Assembly: GCF_000735585.1 (NCBI RefSeq)
Contig: NZ_JNNO01000014.1
Location: forward strand, 1-64,000
DNA length: 64,000 nucleotides
Origin: Devosia sp. LC5
GTDB lineage: Bacteria; Pseudomonadota; Alphaproteobacteria; Rhizobiales; Devosiaceae
Direction: 5' to 3'
The notes under the pieces are model-generated. The model was not told where the DNA came from. It ran no database searches and was given only the letters and a program-made list of their open reading frames with translations. A program made the position numbers and the translations under genes. This document shows, piece by piece, positions 35,076 through 44,071 of the stretch (position 1 is the first letter of the stretch; each line of letters opens with the position of its first letter).

Positions 35076-35299
35076 TTGTCGGCTGAAGATCGCTCGGCGA
35101 TGGCGAAGTCCTGCAGTGGTCTACTCGAGTCGAGGTCTTCTTCGGCGCGCTCGATCATCTGAGCGAAAGCCGCCCGGATGATTTGCTTTTTGGATGCCCT
35201 GGGGTAAAGCTTTCGGACCTCTTTCATAATCGCTTTGTGGGAGCCTCGCTCTTTTGCGAGCTTGGCCAGGGTCGCCTCCAAGGTTTCTTGTTTTGACAT
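35072..35299 (-). CDS. small basic helical protein
   Basis: This 75-residue protein is mostly helical and basic in its first 50 residues (LAKLAKERGSHKAIMKEVRKLYPRASKKQIIRAAFAQMIERAEED), a composition compatible with DNA binding or an antitoxin-like role. I do not recognise a family. The ATG at 35299 has a ggaag Shine-Dalgarno 6 nt upstream, and the gene ends at a terminator-like palindrome, so it is likely real and separately transcribed. Confidence 0.6.
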   Translation of the reverse strand: MSKQETLEATLAKLAKERGSHKAIMKEVRKLYPRASKKQIIRAAFAQMIERAEEDLDSSRPLQDFAIAERSSADK

Positions 35300-35852
35300 C
35301 CGGCACTTCCAATTTTGCTATTCTGCCTTTGAAGCACCCTTGGTTGTCACAAACTAGTCATATGCGGTGTTGCTGGTTGGAGCGGAACTATGAACAGTAA
35401 ACATAGCCCCGCTCACGCATCCATGCCTCAAGTTCACCCTTGATCGCCTCGATCCGGTCTTTTTCAAGGGTCGCATCTGCGCCGTGTGCTTCCAAGTGTC
35501 AATGGCACCCAAAGAGCATTGTCGAGACTGTATAGGATTGATCGAACGCGGAAAGCCCGCCTGACTGGCTGTCGAGGTGATCCCGCCAACGGATTATCGC
35601 TGACGCAAAATTTTGGGGCATATATCACCTCGAACGCACGGCCAGACCTGACAATCTTGAATCAAGCGCGCCGGTGATCTCCGCAAGGTGATTGTGACGA
35701 ACACTGACCGAAACTCTTCCTCTGTTTTCGCGAACTGGAAGATCGGCTCGCCGCCGGGAGCATGGACACAGCGATAACGCGAGCAGGACTTTCCCGCGCT
35801 ATTTGGCTGCAGTCGAAACTGACGGTGGGAGCGCCTTGCGGTCGAGCGCAAT
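35300..35852. other. gene-poor region with a possible gene remnant
   Basis: This 553-bp region lies between the 75-residue gene and the ROK regulator gene, both on the minus strand. It holds no full gene. The only coding-like stretch is the short minus-strand fragment at 35388-35495; the rest has scattered short frames with no support. Confidence 0.5.
35388..35495 (-). pseudogene. short coding-like fragment, possible C-terminal gene remnant
   Basis: The minus-strand frame reads LEAHGADATLEKDRIEAIKG followed by ELEAWMRERGYVYCS and a stop. This is a clean amphipathic helical sequence with protein-like composition, but the frame is closed by a stop just upstream. It may be a tiny gene (TTG start) or the tail of a deleted one. 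I cannot name the family. Confidence 0.3.
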
Positions 35853-37007
35853 CTAGTAGAACGCGGCCCTAAATGGGGTAACGGCGGCACCCATGGCTGA
35901 GGCATCCGTGGCGATCTCCGAGACGATCAACTTGGGGCCCGGGCGATTTACGCCATAGCGCGGGCGATCGAAGATATGCGTCTTGTCGATCAACATTTGT
36001 GCCAGGTCCGAGGGCGCCTGACCTCCGAAGACGATGGCTTGGGGGTCGATGACAGCGCGGATGGCGTTGATCATCCGATTATAGGCCGGCGTCACCTCCT
36101 CGACCCATTCGGTGACGCCGGGCCAGTTCGGATCAAAGTACTTTCGCATGTAGCTGATCGAGGGGACTTCGACTCCGTTGTGGTTGAGCCGTTCGATCAG
36201 ATATTGCAGTGCCGGGCGGCGCTTGGATTCTTCCGCATCGTAAATGCCGGAAAATTCGCCGGCATTGCCATTGCCCCCGAGCAGCAGTTCGCCATCGCTG
36301 ATCAGCCCGCCGCCAAAGCCGTAGTTGAAGCTGAGATAGGCGAAATGCTTGATATAGCGGCCGACGCCGAACATGGATTCGGCAATGGTGCCGGTATTGG
36401 CGCCATTGTGCACCCAGACCGGACGGCCAAAAAATTCGGCCATCAGGGGCCCGAGTTCGATCAGCGACCATTCGTGGAGCGGCAGGGGCGCATTATAGCG
36501 CGTGCCCCCGACATGATAGCCGGCAATGGCAAAGCCGATGCCGAAGAAACTGTCCGGTGAAAGCCCATTGCTCCGCTGCAGGCCCGCCAATTCCTCGGTC
36601 ACGAGGTCGAGGGCCTCGGCCATGCTGGATTCGCGCAGGGGAACGCTGGCTTCGCCGAGAATGCGTCCGGCGAGGTCCATCAGGCAGATGCCGATCACGT
36701 CGGTATTGACCGAGATGCCGCAACTATAGGCGTGCTTGCCGACAAGCCGCAGGGTCGGGCTCGGCTGGCCGCGGCCGAGGCCCGGTTTTGGAGCGCCCAG
36801 TTCGACAATGCCCCGTTCGGCCAATTGATCGATGATGCGATAGACCGACTGCTGGGTCAGATCGATATGGGGCGTGATCTCGGATCGCGACATGCCCGGA
36901 TTGCGCCAGATCAGCCGCAACAGCGCCCGCTCATTGGGCGAGACGACGCCGCCCTCGGCGGCACGGGAAAAACGCGGCGATATCAGCGCTTCGGGCGAAT
37001 AGGTCAT
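35853..37007 (-). CDS. ROK-family transcriptional regulator of the glycerophosphodiester operon
   Basis: The 384-residue protein has an N-terminal winged helix (RNPGMSRSEITPHIDLTQQSVYRIIDQLAERGIVELG, about residues 35-70) and a ROK domain (FGIGFAIAGYHVGG, WVHNGANTGTIAESMFGVGRY, FNYGFGGGLISDGELLLGGNGNAGEFSG). The usual zinc-binding CxCGxxGCxE cluster is absent, and the corresponding segment reads GIYDAEESKRRPALQYL, so ligand sensing may differ. It is divergent from the ugp-like operon, and inverted GTGTAA half-sites lie between the two. Confidence 0.88.
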   Translation of the reverse strand: MTYSPEALISPRFSRAAEGGVVSPNERALLRLIWRNPGMSRSEITPHIDLTQQSVYRIIDQLAERGIVELGAPKPGLGRGQPSPTLRLVGKHAYSCGISVNTDVIGICLMDLAGRILGEASVPLRESSMAEALDLVTEELAGLQRSNGLSPDSFFGIGFAIAGYHVGGTRYNAPLPLHEWSLIELGPLMAEFFGRPVWVHNGANTGTIAESMFGVGRYIKHFAYLSFNYGFGGGLISDGELLLGGNGNAGEFSGIYDAEESKRRPALQYLIERLNHNGVEVPSISYMRKYFDPNWPGVTEWVEEVTPAYNRMINAIRAVIDPQAIVFGGQAPSDLAQMLIDKTHIFDRPRYGVNRPGPKLIVSEIATDASAMGAAVTPFRAAFY

Positions 37008-37136
37008 CGATCGTCTCCATCCGTCTTCATTACCAAAAGAGTGTAATATTTCAACGACGAAAGCCCGATTTTGTCGCTCGAACTGCGGCGCGGCGAGCGC
37101 GTTGCCGCAGGCCCCATTGCCACTGTCATGGATTTG

Positions 37137-37156
37137 TTACACCTAAAGTGTAGTAA
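37137..37156. promoter_or_regulatory. candidate ROK operator
   Basis: An inverted repeat ttacac-ctaaa-gtgta(g)taa lies in the intergenic region between the ROK gene and ugpB. A further gtgtaa half-site occurs at 37041-37046, near the regulator's own start. The placement suits autoregulated divergent control. Confidence 0.4.
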
Positions 37157-37211
37157 TCCCGTCGTCGGTCGATCGGGGCTCACCGCGACCGCTTTCATGA
37201 CAGGCGAGGCA

Positions 37212-38525
37212 ATGATGAAGATATTCACTCTGGCAGCCACGACGGCTGCCCTGATGGCTGGCGCCGGTGCGGCGCAGGCCACCGATTTCGAATTCTGGTA
37301 CGGCAATACCGGCAGCGTCGAGACTGCCATTCTCGCCCAGTGCGATGCCTTCAATGCCGCCCAATCGCAGGACAAGGTCACTTGCGTCGGCCAGGGCAGC
37401 TACGAAGTCTCGATGCAAAAGGCGATCGCTGCCTATCGCTCGGGCAATGCTCCTGTGCTGATCCAGTTCTTCGACGCCGGCACGCTCGATCTGATGCTGT
37501 CGGACGCCGTGGTGCCGGTGCAGGACATTCTGCCGGACGTCGATTGGGCTAATTATATCGACGGCGCTCGCGCCTATTACGAAACCTCGGACGGCCGCCT
37601 TTATTCGCAGCCCTACAATGCGTCCACGCTGCTGTTTTACACCAACAAGACCCAGCTCGAAGAAGCCGGCATCACCGAGACCCCTAAGAGCTGGGAAGAG
37701 ATCAAGGCTGCCGCCGAAAAGCTCAAGGCCGCCGGCCATGCATGTCCCTTCGTCACCGATGGCGACACCTGGCGCGTGCTGGAACAGTTCTCGGCTCGCC
37801 ACGGCTTGCCGATCGCGTCCAACCACAATGGCTATGATGGCCTAAACGCCGAATACGTCCTCAACACCACCTTCGTTGTCCAGCACCTGACAAATCTCGT
37901 CGAATGGCGCAACGAAGGCCTCGTGCGTCTCGGCGTCGATACCAGGGCCGGCAAATATGCCGACGCCTTCAATGCCGGCGAATGCGCCATGATGGAAGGC
38001 TCCTCGGGCTCCTACGCCGCTTCGGCCAAGGCCTTCGAGGGCAAGTACGAAGTCACCGTCGACATGGCGCCGATGTATGAAGACTATGAGCGCCACAATA
38101 CCCTGGTCGGCGGCGCTTCGATCTATGTGATGAAGGGCCATTCCGACGCCGAAGTTGCCGCCGCAAAGGCCTTCCTCGACTTCCTGCGTCAGCCCGAACA
38201 ACAAATGGCCTTCACCGCTGCCACCGGCTATGTCCCAGTGACCAAGGATGTTCTCGGTGCGATCGAAGCCAGCGGCGAAGCTGACGCTGCCAAATACGCG
38301 ACCGCCGCCATCGGCATCGAATCCATGAACCAGCCGCGCACCGAGGACAGCCGCGGTGTTCGTCTCGGCTTCTACGTCCAGTTCCGCGAAGTCTTTATGG
38401 AAGAAACCCAAAAAGCCTGGAACGGCGAGCAGACCATGCAGGTCGCCCTCGACAATGCCAAGACGCGCGGTGACGAACTGCTGCGCCGCTTTGAGCAGAC
38501 CTACCAGGGCGTCAAGCTCCCCTGA
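37212..38525 (+). CDS. ugpB: UgpB-like periplasmic glycerol-3-phosphate/glycerophosphodiester-binding protein
   Basis: The 437-residue protein has a Sec signal peptide (MMKIFTLAATTAALMAGAGA, cut after AQA). The mature sequence DFEFWYGNTGSVETAILAQCDAFNAAQ and the motifs QFFDAGTLDLMLSDAVVPVQDI and GGASIYVMKGHSDAEVAAAKAFLDFLRQPEQQMAFTAATGYVPVT are characteristic of UgpB. Length matches E. coli UgpB (about 438). ATG 37212 or 37215 are both possible; upstream in-frame codons run through the operator region and are rejected. It supplies substrate to UgpAEC encoded downstream. Confidence 0.88.
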   Translation: MMKIFTLAATTAALMAGAGAAQATDFEFWYGNTGSVETAILAQCDAFNAAQSQDKVTCVGQGSYEVSMQKAIAAYRSGNAPVLIQFFDAGTLDLMLSDAVVPVQDILPDVDWANYIDGARAYYETSDGRLYSQPYNASTLLFYTNKTQLEEAGITETPKSWEEIKAAAEKLKAAGHACPFVTDGDTWRVLEQFSARHGLPIASNHNGYDGLNAEYVLNTTFVVQHLTNLVEWRNEGLVRLGVDTRAGKYADAFNAGECAMMEGSSGSYAASAKAFEGKYEVTVDMAPMYEDYERHNTLVGGASIYVMKGHSDAEVAAAKAFLDFLRQPEQQMAFTAATGYVPVTKDVLGAIEASGEADAAKYATAAIGIESMNQPRTEDSRGVRLGFYVQFREVFMEETQKAWNGEQTMQVALDNAKTRGDELLRRFEQTYQGVKLP

Positions 38526-38593
38526 TCCCGACTCAATGCCCGGCACGGAGCGCCCTCGCTCCGTGCCGAACCCTTTCATGTCGGGCCCGAACC

Positions 38594-39487
38594 ATGTCCT
38601 CGCCAACCCAAGCACTGTTTGCCAATCGCTGGCTGCCGGTTCTGCTGGTTACGCCGCTGGCGCTGCTGATCGTCATCTTCTTTTACGTGCCGATCTTCCA
38701 GGCCTTCTATTGGTCGTTCTTTCTGGAACGCCCGTTTGGCGGTGGCTCGATCTTCGTAGGTTGGGCCAATTTCGCCCGCGTCTTGTCTGATCCGCAATTC
38801 TGGGAAGCAGGCAAGCGTACCGTCATCTTCATGGTGATCGGCTCAAGCCTTGCCGTGCTGGTGCCGCTGATCCTGGCCGTGGCAGCCGATCGTCAATTGC
38901 GCCTGTCGCAGCCCGCGCGAAACGTGCTGGTCTGGCCCAAGGGCGTTGCCGGGGCGTCGATCGGCGTGATCTTCGCCTTCATCTTCAATCCCTTTGCCGG
39001 CATTCTCTCGCCGCTCAACCAATGGTTTCCCGGCATCTGGGCGCCGGGGATCGACGGCACCGACGCCTTCATCATGCTGATCGCCGCCCATGTATGGAGC
39101 GGCATTCCGTTCAACTTTGTTATTCTGCTGGCCGGCCTGCAATCGCTGCCGCGCACCATGCATCAGGCCGCTGCAATGGACGGGGCAGGGGCGTGGCGGC
39201 GCATCTTCGATGTGCAACTGCCACTGATCATGCCGCAGGTCTTTCTCACCCTGGTTCTCGAATTTACCGAAAGTGTAACCTCGGCCTTTGCTTTGGTCGA
39301 CACCATGACCAAGGGCGGGCCGGGCGGCTCGACCAATCTCCTTGTCTACAAAATCTATGTCGACGGTTTTAACGGCTACGACCTTTCGGGTGCCGCCACC
39401 CAGACCGCCATTCTCATGGTCTTTGTCGTCCTTCTTACAGGTGCGCAATTCGCCTTTCTGGGCCGACGCATCAATTACGAGCGCTGA
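38594..39487 (+). CDS. ugpA: UgpA-like permease
   Basis: The 297-residue inner-membrane protein has six helices and the docking loop TMHQAAAMDGAGAWRRIFDVQLPLIMPQVF (about residues 190-220). The sequence around ARNVLVWPKGVAGASIGVIFAFIFNP is typical of UgpA. It pairs with UgpE. The 68-bp gap from ugpB contains a GC-rich region but no clear terminator. Confidence 0.9.
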   Translation: MSSPTQALFANRWLPVLLVTPLALLIVIFFYVPIFQAFYWSFFLERPFGGGSIFVGWANFARVLSDPQFWEAGKRTVIFMVIGSSLAVLVPLILAVAADRQLRLSQPARNVLVWPKGVAGASIGVIFAFIFNPFAGILSPLNQWFPGIWAPGIDGTDAFIMLIAAHVWSGIPFNFVILLAGLQSLPRTMHQAAAMDGAGAWRRIFDVQLPLIMPQVFLTLVLEFTESVTSAFALVDTMTKGGPGGSTNLLVYKIYVDGFNGYDLSGAATQTAILMVFVVLLTGAQFAFLGRRINYER

Positions 39488-39489
39488 AA

Positions 39490-40407
39490 ATGGTCGAAAA
39501 CGCCCGCTCCCTCAATTTCGTCGCCGGCACCGTGCTGTTCCTGGGCATGCTCTACATCCTGGGGCCGCTCTACCTGACGTTAACCACTGCAACTCAATCC
39601 TACGAGTTTATGTTGCGCAATGGGCTCGTCTGGTATCCCGGCGATCAGTTCTTCTCCAATGTAATCCGCATCTTCTCCGAGACCCGCATCCCCCAGCAGA
39701 TGGCCAATTCGCTGGTCGTCGCCGTGAGCGACGCAATCGTCACCTGCGTACTGTCGTTCCTCTCGGCCTATGCGTTGGTGTTCTTTCCGGTCCGTTGGGG
39801 CAGCGTTGTCTTCGCGCTGATCCTTGCCACCATCATGCTGCCGCTCGATATCAGGGTAATCACCACGTATCAGGTCGCGTCAAACATTCTGTCGCCGATC
39901 AATGCACTGCTCGACATCACCGGCCTCAATTCTCTCATTGCGAACGTCTTCGGCGCGCCGGTTATGCTCGAATGGAGCGTGCTCAACACCCATTTCGGGC
40001 TGATCGCGCCGCTCGTTGCGCATGGCACCGGCACGTTCCTCTTCCGCCAGTTCTTCCTGGTCTTGCCCAGGGATCTGGTCAAGGCGGCGCGGATGGATGG
40101 GGCGGGGCCGATCCGCTTCCTTTTCGATATCCTGCTGCCGCTGTCGCGACCGAGTTTTGCAGCGCTCTTCGTGCTGACCTTTCTCGGCGGCTGGACCCAA
40201 TATCTCTGGCCGCTCGTCGCCAGCTCTACGCCCAATATGCAGACCGCCGTCGTTGGCCTGGCGCGCCTTGCGCCCGACATGGAAGGTGTAATGCCCGACT
40301 TTCCACTGATTATGGCCGGCGCTGTCGTCGTCTCGATAATCCCCCTCGTCATGATCGCCGTGCTGCAACGCTATCTCGTGCGCGGGCTCGTGCTTTCGGA
40401 GAAATAA
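39490..40407 (+). CDS. ugpE: UgpE-like permease
   Basis: The 305-residue membrane protein has six helices and the docking loop DLVKAARMDGAGPIRFLFDILLPLSRPSF (about residues 197-225). Features shared with UgpE include ATIMLPLDIRVITTYQVASNI and FLGGWTQYLWPLVAS. It starts 3 nt after ugpA and is followed by the ATPase after 1 nt. Confidence 0.9.
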   Translation: MVENARSLNFVAGTVLFLGMLYILGPLYLTLTTATQSYEFMLRNGLVWYPGDQFFSNVIRIFSETRIPQQMANSLVVAVSDAIVTCVLSFLSAYALVFFPVRWGSVVFALILATIMLPLDIRVITTYQVASNILSPINALLDITGLNSLIANVFGAPVMLEWSVLNTHFGLIAPLVAHGTGTFLFRQFFLVLPRDLVKAARMDGAGPIRFLFDILLPLSRPSFAALFVLTFLGGWTQYLWPLVASSTPNMQTAVVGLARLAPDMEGVMPDFPLIMAGAVVVSIIPLVMIAVLQRYLVRGLVLSEK

Positions 40408-40408
40408 G

Positions 40409-41500
40409 ATGAACGCAATCGACACAGCCATTCGCGCAGCGGCTTCGGCCATCATGCTCGACAAAGTCAGCAAATCCTACGATGGGACGACCGAGGTCAT
40501 TCCCCCGCTCGACGCAGAATTGCGCGCCGGCGAATTCACCGTTGTCCTCGGTCCCTCGGGCTGCGGCAAGTCCACCCTGATGCAGATGATCGCCGGCCTG
40601 GAGCGCGTGTCCGGCGGCACTATCAGTTTTGGTACCCGGCAGGTGCAGGATCTTGAACCCAAACAGCGCGGTTGCGCGATGGTGTTCCAGAATTATGCGC
40701 TCTATCCACATATGAGCGTTTTTGACAACATCGCCTATAGCCTCAAGGTTGCCGGTATGCCGAAACCCGAACGCGTCGAGCGGGTCGAGGCGGTGGCAAA
40801 AATGCTCGGGCTCTTCGATCTCCTCGCCCGAAAGCCGGGGCAATTGTCCGGCGGTCAGCGCCAGCGCGTTGCCATCGGCCGGGCTATCGTACGCGAGCCC
40901 GGCGTGCTGCTCTTTGATGAGCCGCTATCCAATCTCGACGCGCAATTGCGGCACGACATGCGCATGGAATTGGCCGAGCTCCATCGCCGTATCGGGGCAA
41001 CCACGGTTTTTGTCACCCACGACCAGGTTGAGGCGATGACCCTCGCCGATCGCATTCTCATACTCAATAAGGGCCGGATCGAGCAGTTCGATACTCCTAA
41101 GACCATCTATCACCAGCCCGCCTCGGTCTTTGTCGCCAAATTCATCGGCGCCCCACCCATGAACATCGTACCCGTCACCGGCAACGGCAAAGTGCTGCGC
41201 CTGGCCGACGGGCAGGTGATGGCCGAGTGCCCGGTTTTCGGCGCGTACCAACTCGGAATTCGCCCCGAAGACATTCTCCTCGGCGGAGGCCCGATCAAGG
41301 CCAACCTTCGCTATCGCGAAGACTTGGGCTCTCACACCATCCTGGCCGCAGACCTCGGTGGCAATGTTCTCCGCATCGCCACCCCGTTCGGCGCCGATAT
41401 CGGCACGGAGGCCCATCTCTCGCTCACTTTCCCGCCCGCGCGCCTCCACCTTTTCGACGCCGAGACTGGTCGTGTCGTCCCCGGCGCCTTTAGCCAATGA
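40409..41500 (+). CDS. ugpC: UgpC-like ABC ATPase
   Basis: The 363-residue protein has Walker A GPSGCGKST (about 48-56), MVFQNYALYPHMSV, LSGGQRQR (about 145-152), Walker B VLLFDEPLSNLD and the His switch THDQVE. The TOBE-like C-terminus includes FIGAPPMNIVPV and LGIRPEDILL. It couples ATP hydrolysis to UgpAE. In E. coli UgpC is inhibited by phosphate; that has not been shown for this protein. Confidence 0.91.
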   Translation: MNAIDTAIRAAASAIMLDKVSKSYDGTTEVIPPLDAELRAGEFTVVLGPSGCGKSTLMQMIAGLERVSGGTISFGTRQVQDLEPKQRGCAMVFQNYALYPHMSVFDNIAYSLKVAGMPKPERVERVEAVAKMLGLFDLLARKPGQLSGGQRQRVAIGRAIVREPGVLLFDEPLSNLDAQLRHDMRMELAELHRRIGATTVFVTHDQVEAMTLADRILILNKGRIEQFDTPKTIYHQPASVFVAKFIGAPPMNIVPVTGNGKVLRLADGQVMAECPVFGAYQLGIRPEDILLGGGPIKANLRYREDLGSHTILAADLGGNVLRIATPFGADIGTEAHLSLTFPPARLHLFDAETGRVVPGAFSQ

Positions 41501-41510
41501 AAGCTCGTCC

Positions 41511-42341
41511 ATGAACTACAGGGATTTTATGTCCGCTCCCGGACGGGACTGCGCCGTCATTGCTCATCGCGGCATTTGGCGGGACGCGCCGGAAAACAGC
41601 CTTCTCGCCATCGAGGCAGCCATTGCCGGCGGCTATGACGTCGTCGAAATCGACGTTCGCCGCAGCGCCGATGGTGAGCTTTTTCTTTGCCACAACGACA
41701 CTCTCGTGCGCATGACAGGATGCAACGCGGCGGTAGAAAGCCTTCAGGCAAGCGAACTCACCGCGCTACCTTTGCGCAATCGCGATGGTGGAGCGGAACA
41801 TTCGCTGACAGACCAAAAACTTTCGCGGTTGAGCGACGTTTTTGATCTCACCCGCGATCGCATCTTCATCCATCTCGACGTCAAGGACCGAGCCCTGATC
41901 CCAGAAGTCATTGCCGCGGCCCAGGCTGCGAGCGTCGATCAACAGGTCGATTTCTGGAGCGCCCTGCGCGACGGGGATGACTTTGCTTGGATCAGCAGCA
42001 ATGTCATGGCCCATGGCGTGCCCTTCATCGCCAAGACCCGGCTCAACGTGCCGGGCGCCGAACTCCAGACCGAGCTGGCGTTCCACCTCAAGCCTCTGAT
42101 CTGTGAAATCTATTTCGACTCCATCGAACAGCTTGCCTCACACAAGCACCGTTTCGCCGAAGCGGGCATCCACCTCTGGGTCAACACGCTCAATGATGTC
42201 TCGTGTGCCGGTCTAACCGACAGTGCCGCGCTCAAAGACCCCGACGCTGTCTGGGGACGACTGCTCGATGCTGGCGTCTCCGCCATCCAAACCGACGAAG
42301 CGGCGGCCCTAAAAACTTATCTCGCCGCTCGCCGCCGCTAA
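41511..42341 (+). CDS. glycerophosphodiester phosphodiesterase, copy 1
   Basis: The 276-residue protein has the GDPD family core: HRGIWRDAPENS (catalytic His and Glu), VEIDVRRSADGELFLCHNDTL (metal Glu/Asp and second His), then KLSRLSDVFDL, FIHLDVKD and IQTDEAAAL at the end of the barrel. No signal peptide is seen, so it acts in the cytoplasm on imported glycerophosphodiesters, releasing glycerol-3-phosphate plus an alcohol (UgpQ-like role). The ATG at 41511 is chosen because the upstream extension lies inside ugpC. It is a paralogue of the next gene. Confidence 0.9.
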   Translation: MNYRDFMSAPGRDCAVIAHRGIWRDAPENSLLAIEAAIAGGYDVVEIDVRRSADGELFLCHNDTLVRMTGCNAAVESLQASELTALPLRNRDGGAEHSLTDQKLSRLSDVFDLTRDRIFIHLDVKDRALIPEVIAAAQAASVDQQVDFWSALRDGDDFAWISSNVMAHGVPFIAKTRLNVPGAELQTELAFHLKPLICEIYFDSIEQLASHKHRFAEAGIHLWVNTLNDVSCAGLTDSAALKDPDAVWGRLLDAGVSAIQTDEAAALKTYLAARRR

Positions 42342-42362
42342 TTCTCAACGAAAGCAAGAACA

Positions 42363-43187
42363 ATGACCTACAAAGACTACATCGCCGATCCCGCACGCCG
42401 TTGCGCCGTCGTGGCTCACCGTGGGGCCTGGCATGGCGCTCCGGAGAACAGTCTTGCCGCGATTGAGAAGGCCATAGCCATCGGCGTCGACATCGTCGAA
42501 CTCGACGTCCGCAAAAGCCTCGATGGCGAACTTTTCCTGTTGCATGACGACACCTTGCTGCGCATGGCCGGCATCGACCGCGACGCCGAGACTTTCACCA
42601 TGGCCGAACTGCAGGCCATCGCCTTGCGCGCAGATGATGGGGGGCAAGGCCGCGAACTCACCGATCAGCACGTCCCGACCCTGAAGCAGGCGCTCGAAAT
42701 CATCCGCGGCCGCATCTTCGCCGACCTCGACCTCAAGGATCGCGATCTCTTCTCCGAAGTTGCCGCCTGCGCTCGCGAAATGAATGCGGCGCCCTATGTG
42801 GACCTTAAGACCACGGTAATGACGCCGGAACACGTAGCTTGGGTGAAGGCGCAGGATATCGGCGGCGTACCCTTCATGGCCATGGCGAGCTTTACAGAAG
42901 GCGGGATCGGCGAGACCCTTTCCGTTCTCTCCGAACTAAAGCCGTTCATGAGCGAAATCCGTTTCGACCATATCGACACCATCGCGGCCAATCGCTCCGC
43001 CTTCGAGGCTGCTGGAATGGCGCTCTGGAAGAACACGCTCGACATGGCTAATAGCGGTGAATGGACCGACACGGTGGCCCTGAGGGACCCCGACAAGATC
43101 TGGGGTCGCCTTATCGACGCCGGCATCAGCGCCATCCAGACCGACCAGCCGGCCGCTCTCAAGGCCTATCTTGAGAAACGTGCATGA
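42363..43187 (+). CDS. glycerophosphodiester phosphodiesterase, copy 2
   Basis: The 274-residue paralogue of the preceding gene has HRGAWHGAPENS, VELDVRKSLDGELFLLHDDTLLRMAG, KQALEIIRGRIFADLDLKDRD and IQTDQPAALKAYL. The two copies share the same layout throughout and the same start context (MxYxDxxxxPxRxCAVxAHRG), which indicates tandem duplication followed by divergence, perhaps to different head groups. It overlaps the next gene by 4 nt (ATGA). Confidence 0.9.
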   Translation: MTYKDYIADPARRCAVVAHRGAWHGAPENSLAAIEKAIAIGVDIVELDVRKSLDGELFLLHDDTLLRMAGIDRDAETFTMAELQAIALRADDGGQGRELTDQHVPTLKQALEIIRGRIFADLDLKDRDLFSEVAACAREMNAAPYVDLKTTVMTPEHVAWVKAQDIGGVPFMAMASFTEGGIGETLSVLSELKPFMSEIRFDHIDTIAANRSAFEAAGMALWKNTLDMANSGEWTDTVALRDPDKIWGRLIDAGISAIQTDQPAALKAYLEKRA

Positions 43188-44014
43188 ACGAAATCAGCGA
43201 CGACCTGCTCAAGGCCCTGGTGGTCGATATGCGAGCGGTGGCAAAGCAGGAAATTCTGCCCCGCTTTCAGGCGATCACCTCCGACACCATGCGCGCCAAG
43301 ACCGCCCCCGATGATGTGGTGACCGATGCCGATATCGGCGCCGAGCACGCGCTGAGCCGGCTCTTGGCCCAGCGACTACCGGGGATCGTGGTGGTCGGCG
43401 AAGAGGCGGTGTCCGATGACGGGTCCATCCTCGACCGTATTGGTGCGGCCGAGTTGGTGGCTATCATCGACCCCGTCGACGGCACCTGGAACTTCGCCCA
43501 TGGCGTACCGACCTTCGGCTCGATCCTCGCTATTGTCGCCAATGGTAAAACCATAGCTGGCATCATTCACTATCCAGTCACGGGGGATTTTCTCGTCGCC
43601 CGGCCGGGGAAGGGCGCTTGGCACGTCTCGCCCGACGGCGCGATGAGCCGCCTTTCGGTAGGCGAACCCGGGCCGATTTCGGAAATGCACGGCTTCGTTC
43701 CGCTCCATATGTTCGCGCGCGAATTGCAGGCCGAACTGGCCCTACGCGTTTTGCGCTTTTCGCGGACGACGACGTGGCGGTGTTCCGCCTGGGAATATCG
43801 GATGCTGGTGACCGGCGCGATGAGCTTCTGCCTCAATGCTGGTATCATGCCCTGGGATCACGCGGCCGGTGTGCTGATCCATGCCGAAGCCGGCGGCCAT
43901 GCGGCGCTGGTGAGCGGCGAGCCTTATCGCCCGACGATAACCGAAGGCTTTCTACTGACAGCCCCCGATCGGCAGAGCTGGGAGGAGGTCAAGAAAGCCC
44001 TCTTCGAGAACTAG
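43184..44014 (+). CDS. inositol monophosphatase family protein
   Basis: The 276-residue protein has the family's metal-binding motifs: VVVGEEAVSDD (Glu), IIDPVDGTWNFAHGVPTFGS (Asp-Pro-x-Asp-Gly-Thr) and the C-terminal MPWDHAAGVLIHAEAGG. These enzymes hydrolyse sugar or inositol phosphates in a Mg2+-dependent reaction. As the last gene of the glycerophosphodiester operon, it could remove phosphate from an inositol phosphate or glycerol phosphate made by the phosphodiesterases. Starts at an ATGA overlap. Confidence 0.88.
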   Translation: MNEISDDLLKALVVDMRAVAKQEILPRFQAITSDTMRAKTAPDDVVTDADIGAEHALSRLLAQRLPGIVVVGEEAVSDDGSILDRIGAAELVAIIDPVDGTWNFAHGVPTFGSILAIVANGKTIAGIIHYPVTGDFLVARPGKGAWHVSPDGAMSRLSVGEPGPISEMHGFVPLHMFARELQAELALRVLRFSRTTTWRCSAWEYRMLVTGAMSFCLNAGIMPWDHAAGVLIHAEAGGHAALVSGEPYRPTITEGFLLTAPDRQSWEEVKKALFEN

Positions 44015-44050
44015 TCGCCGGAAGGCACTCAAGACTTCCCTGCAGTTTTC

Positions 44051-44071
44051 ACAGGGTCGCTTTGACCCTGT
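44051..44071 (+). terminator. hairpin after the ugp/GDPD/IMPase operon
   Basis: A perfect 8-bp stem acagggtc/gaccctgt with a 5-nt loop lies 36 nt after the operon's last stop. Only a short pyrimidine run follows. Confidence 0.5.
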
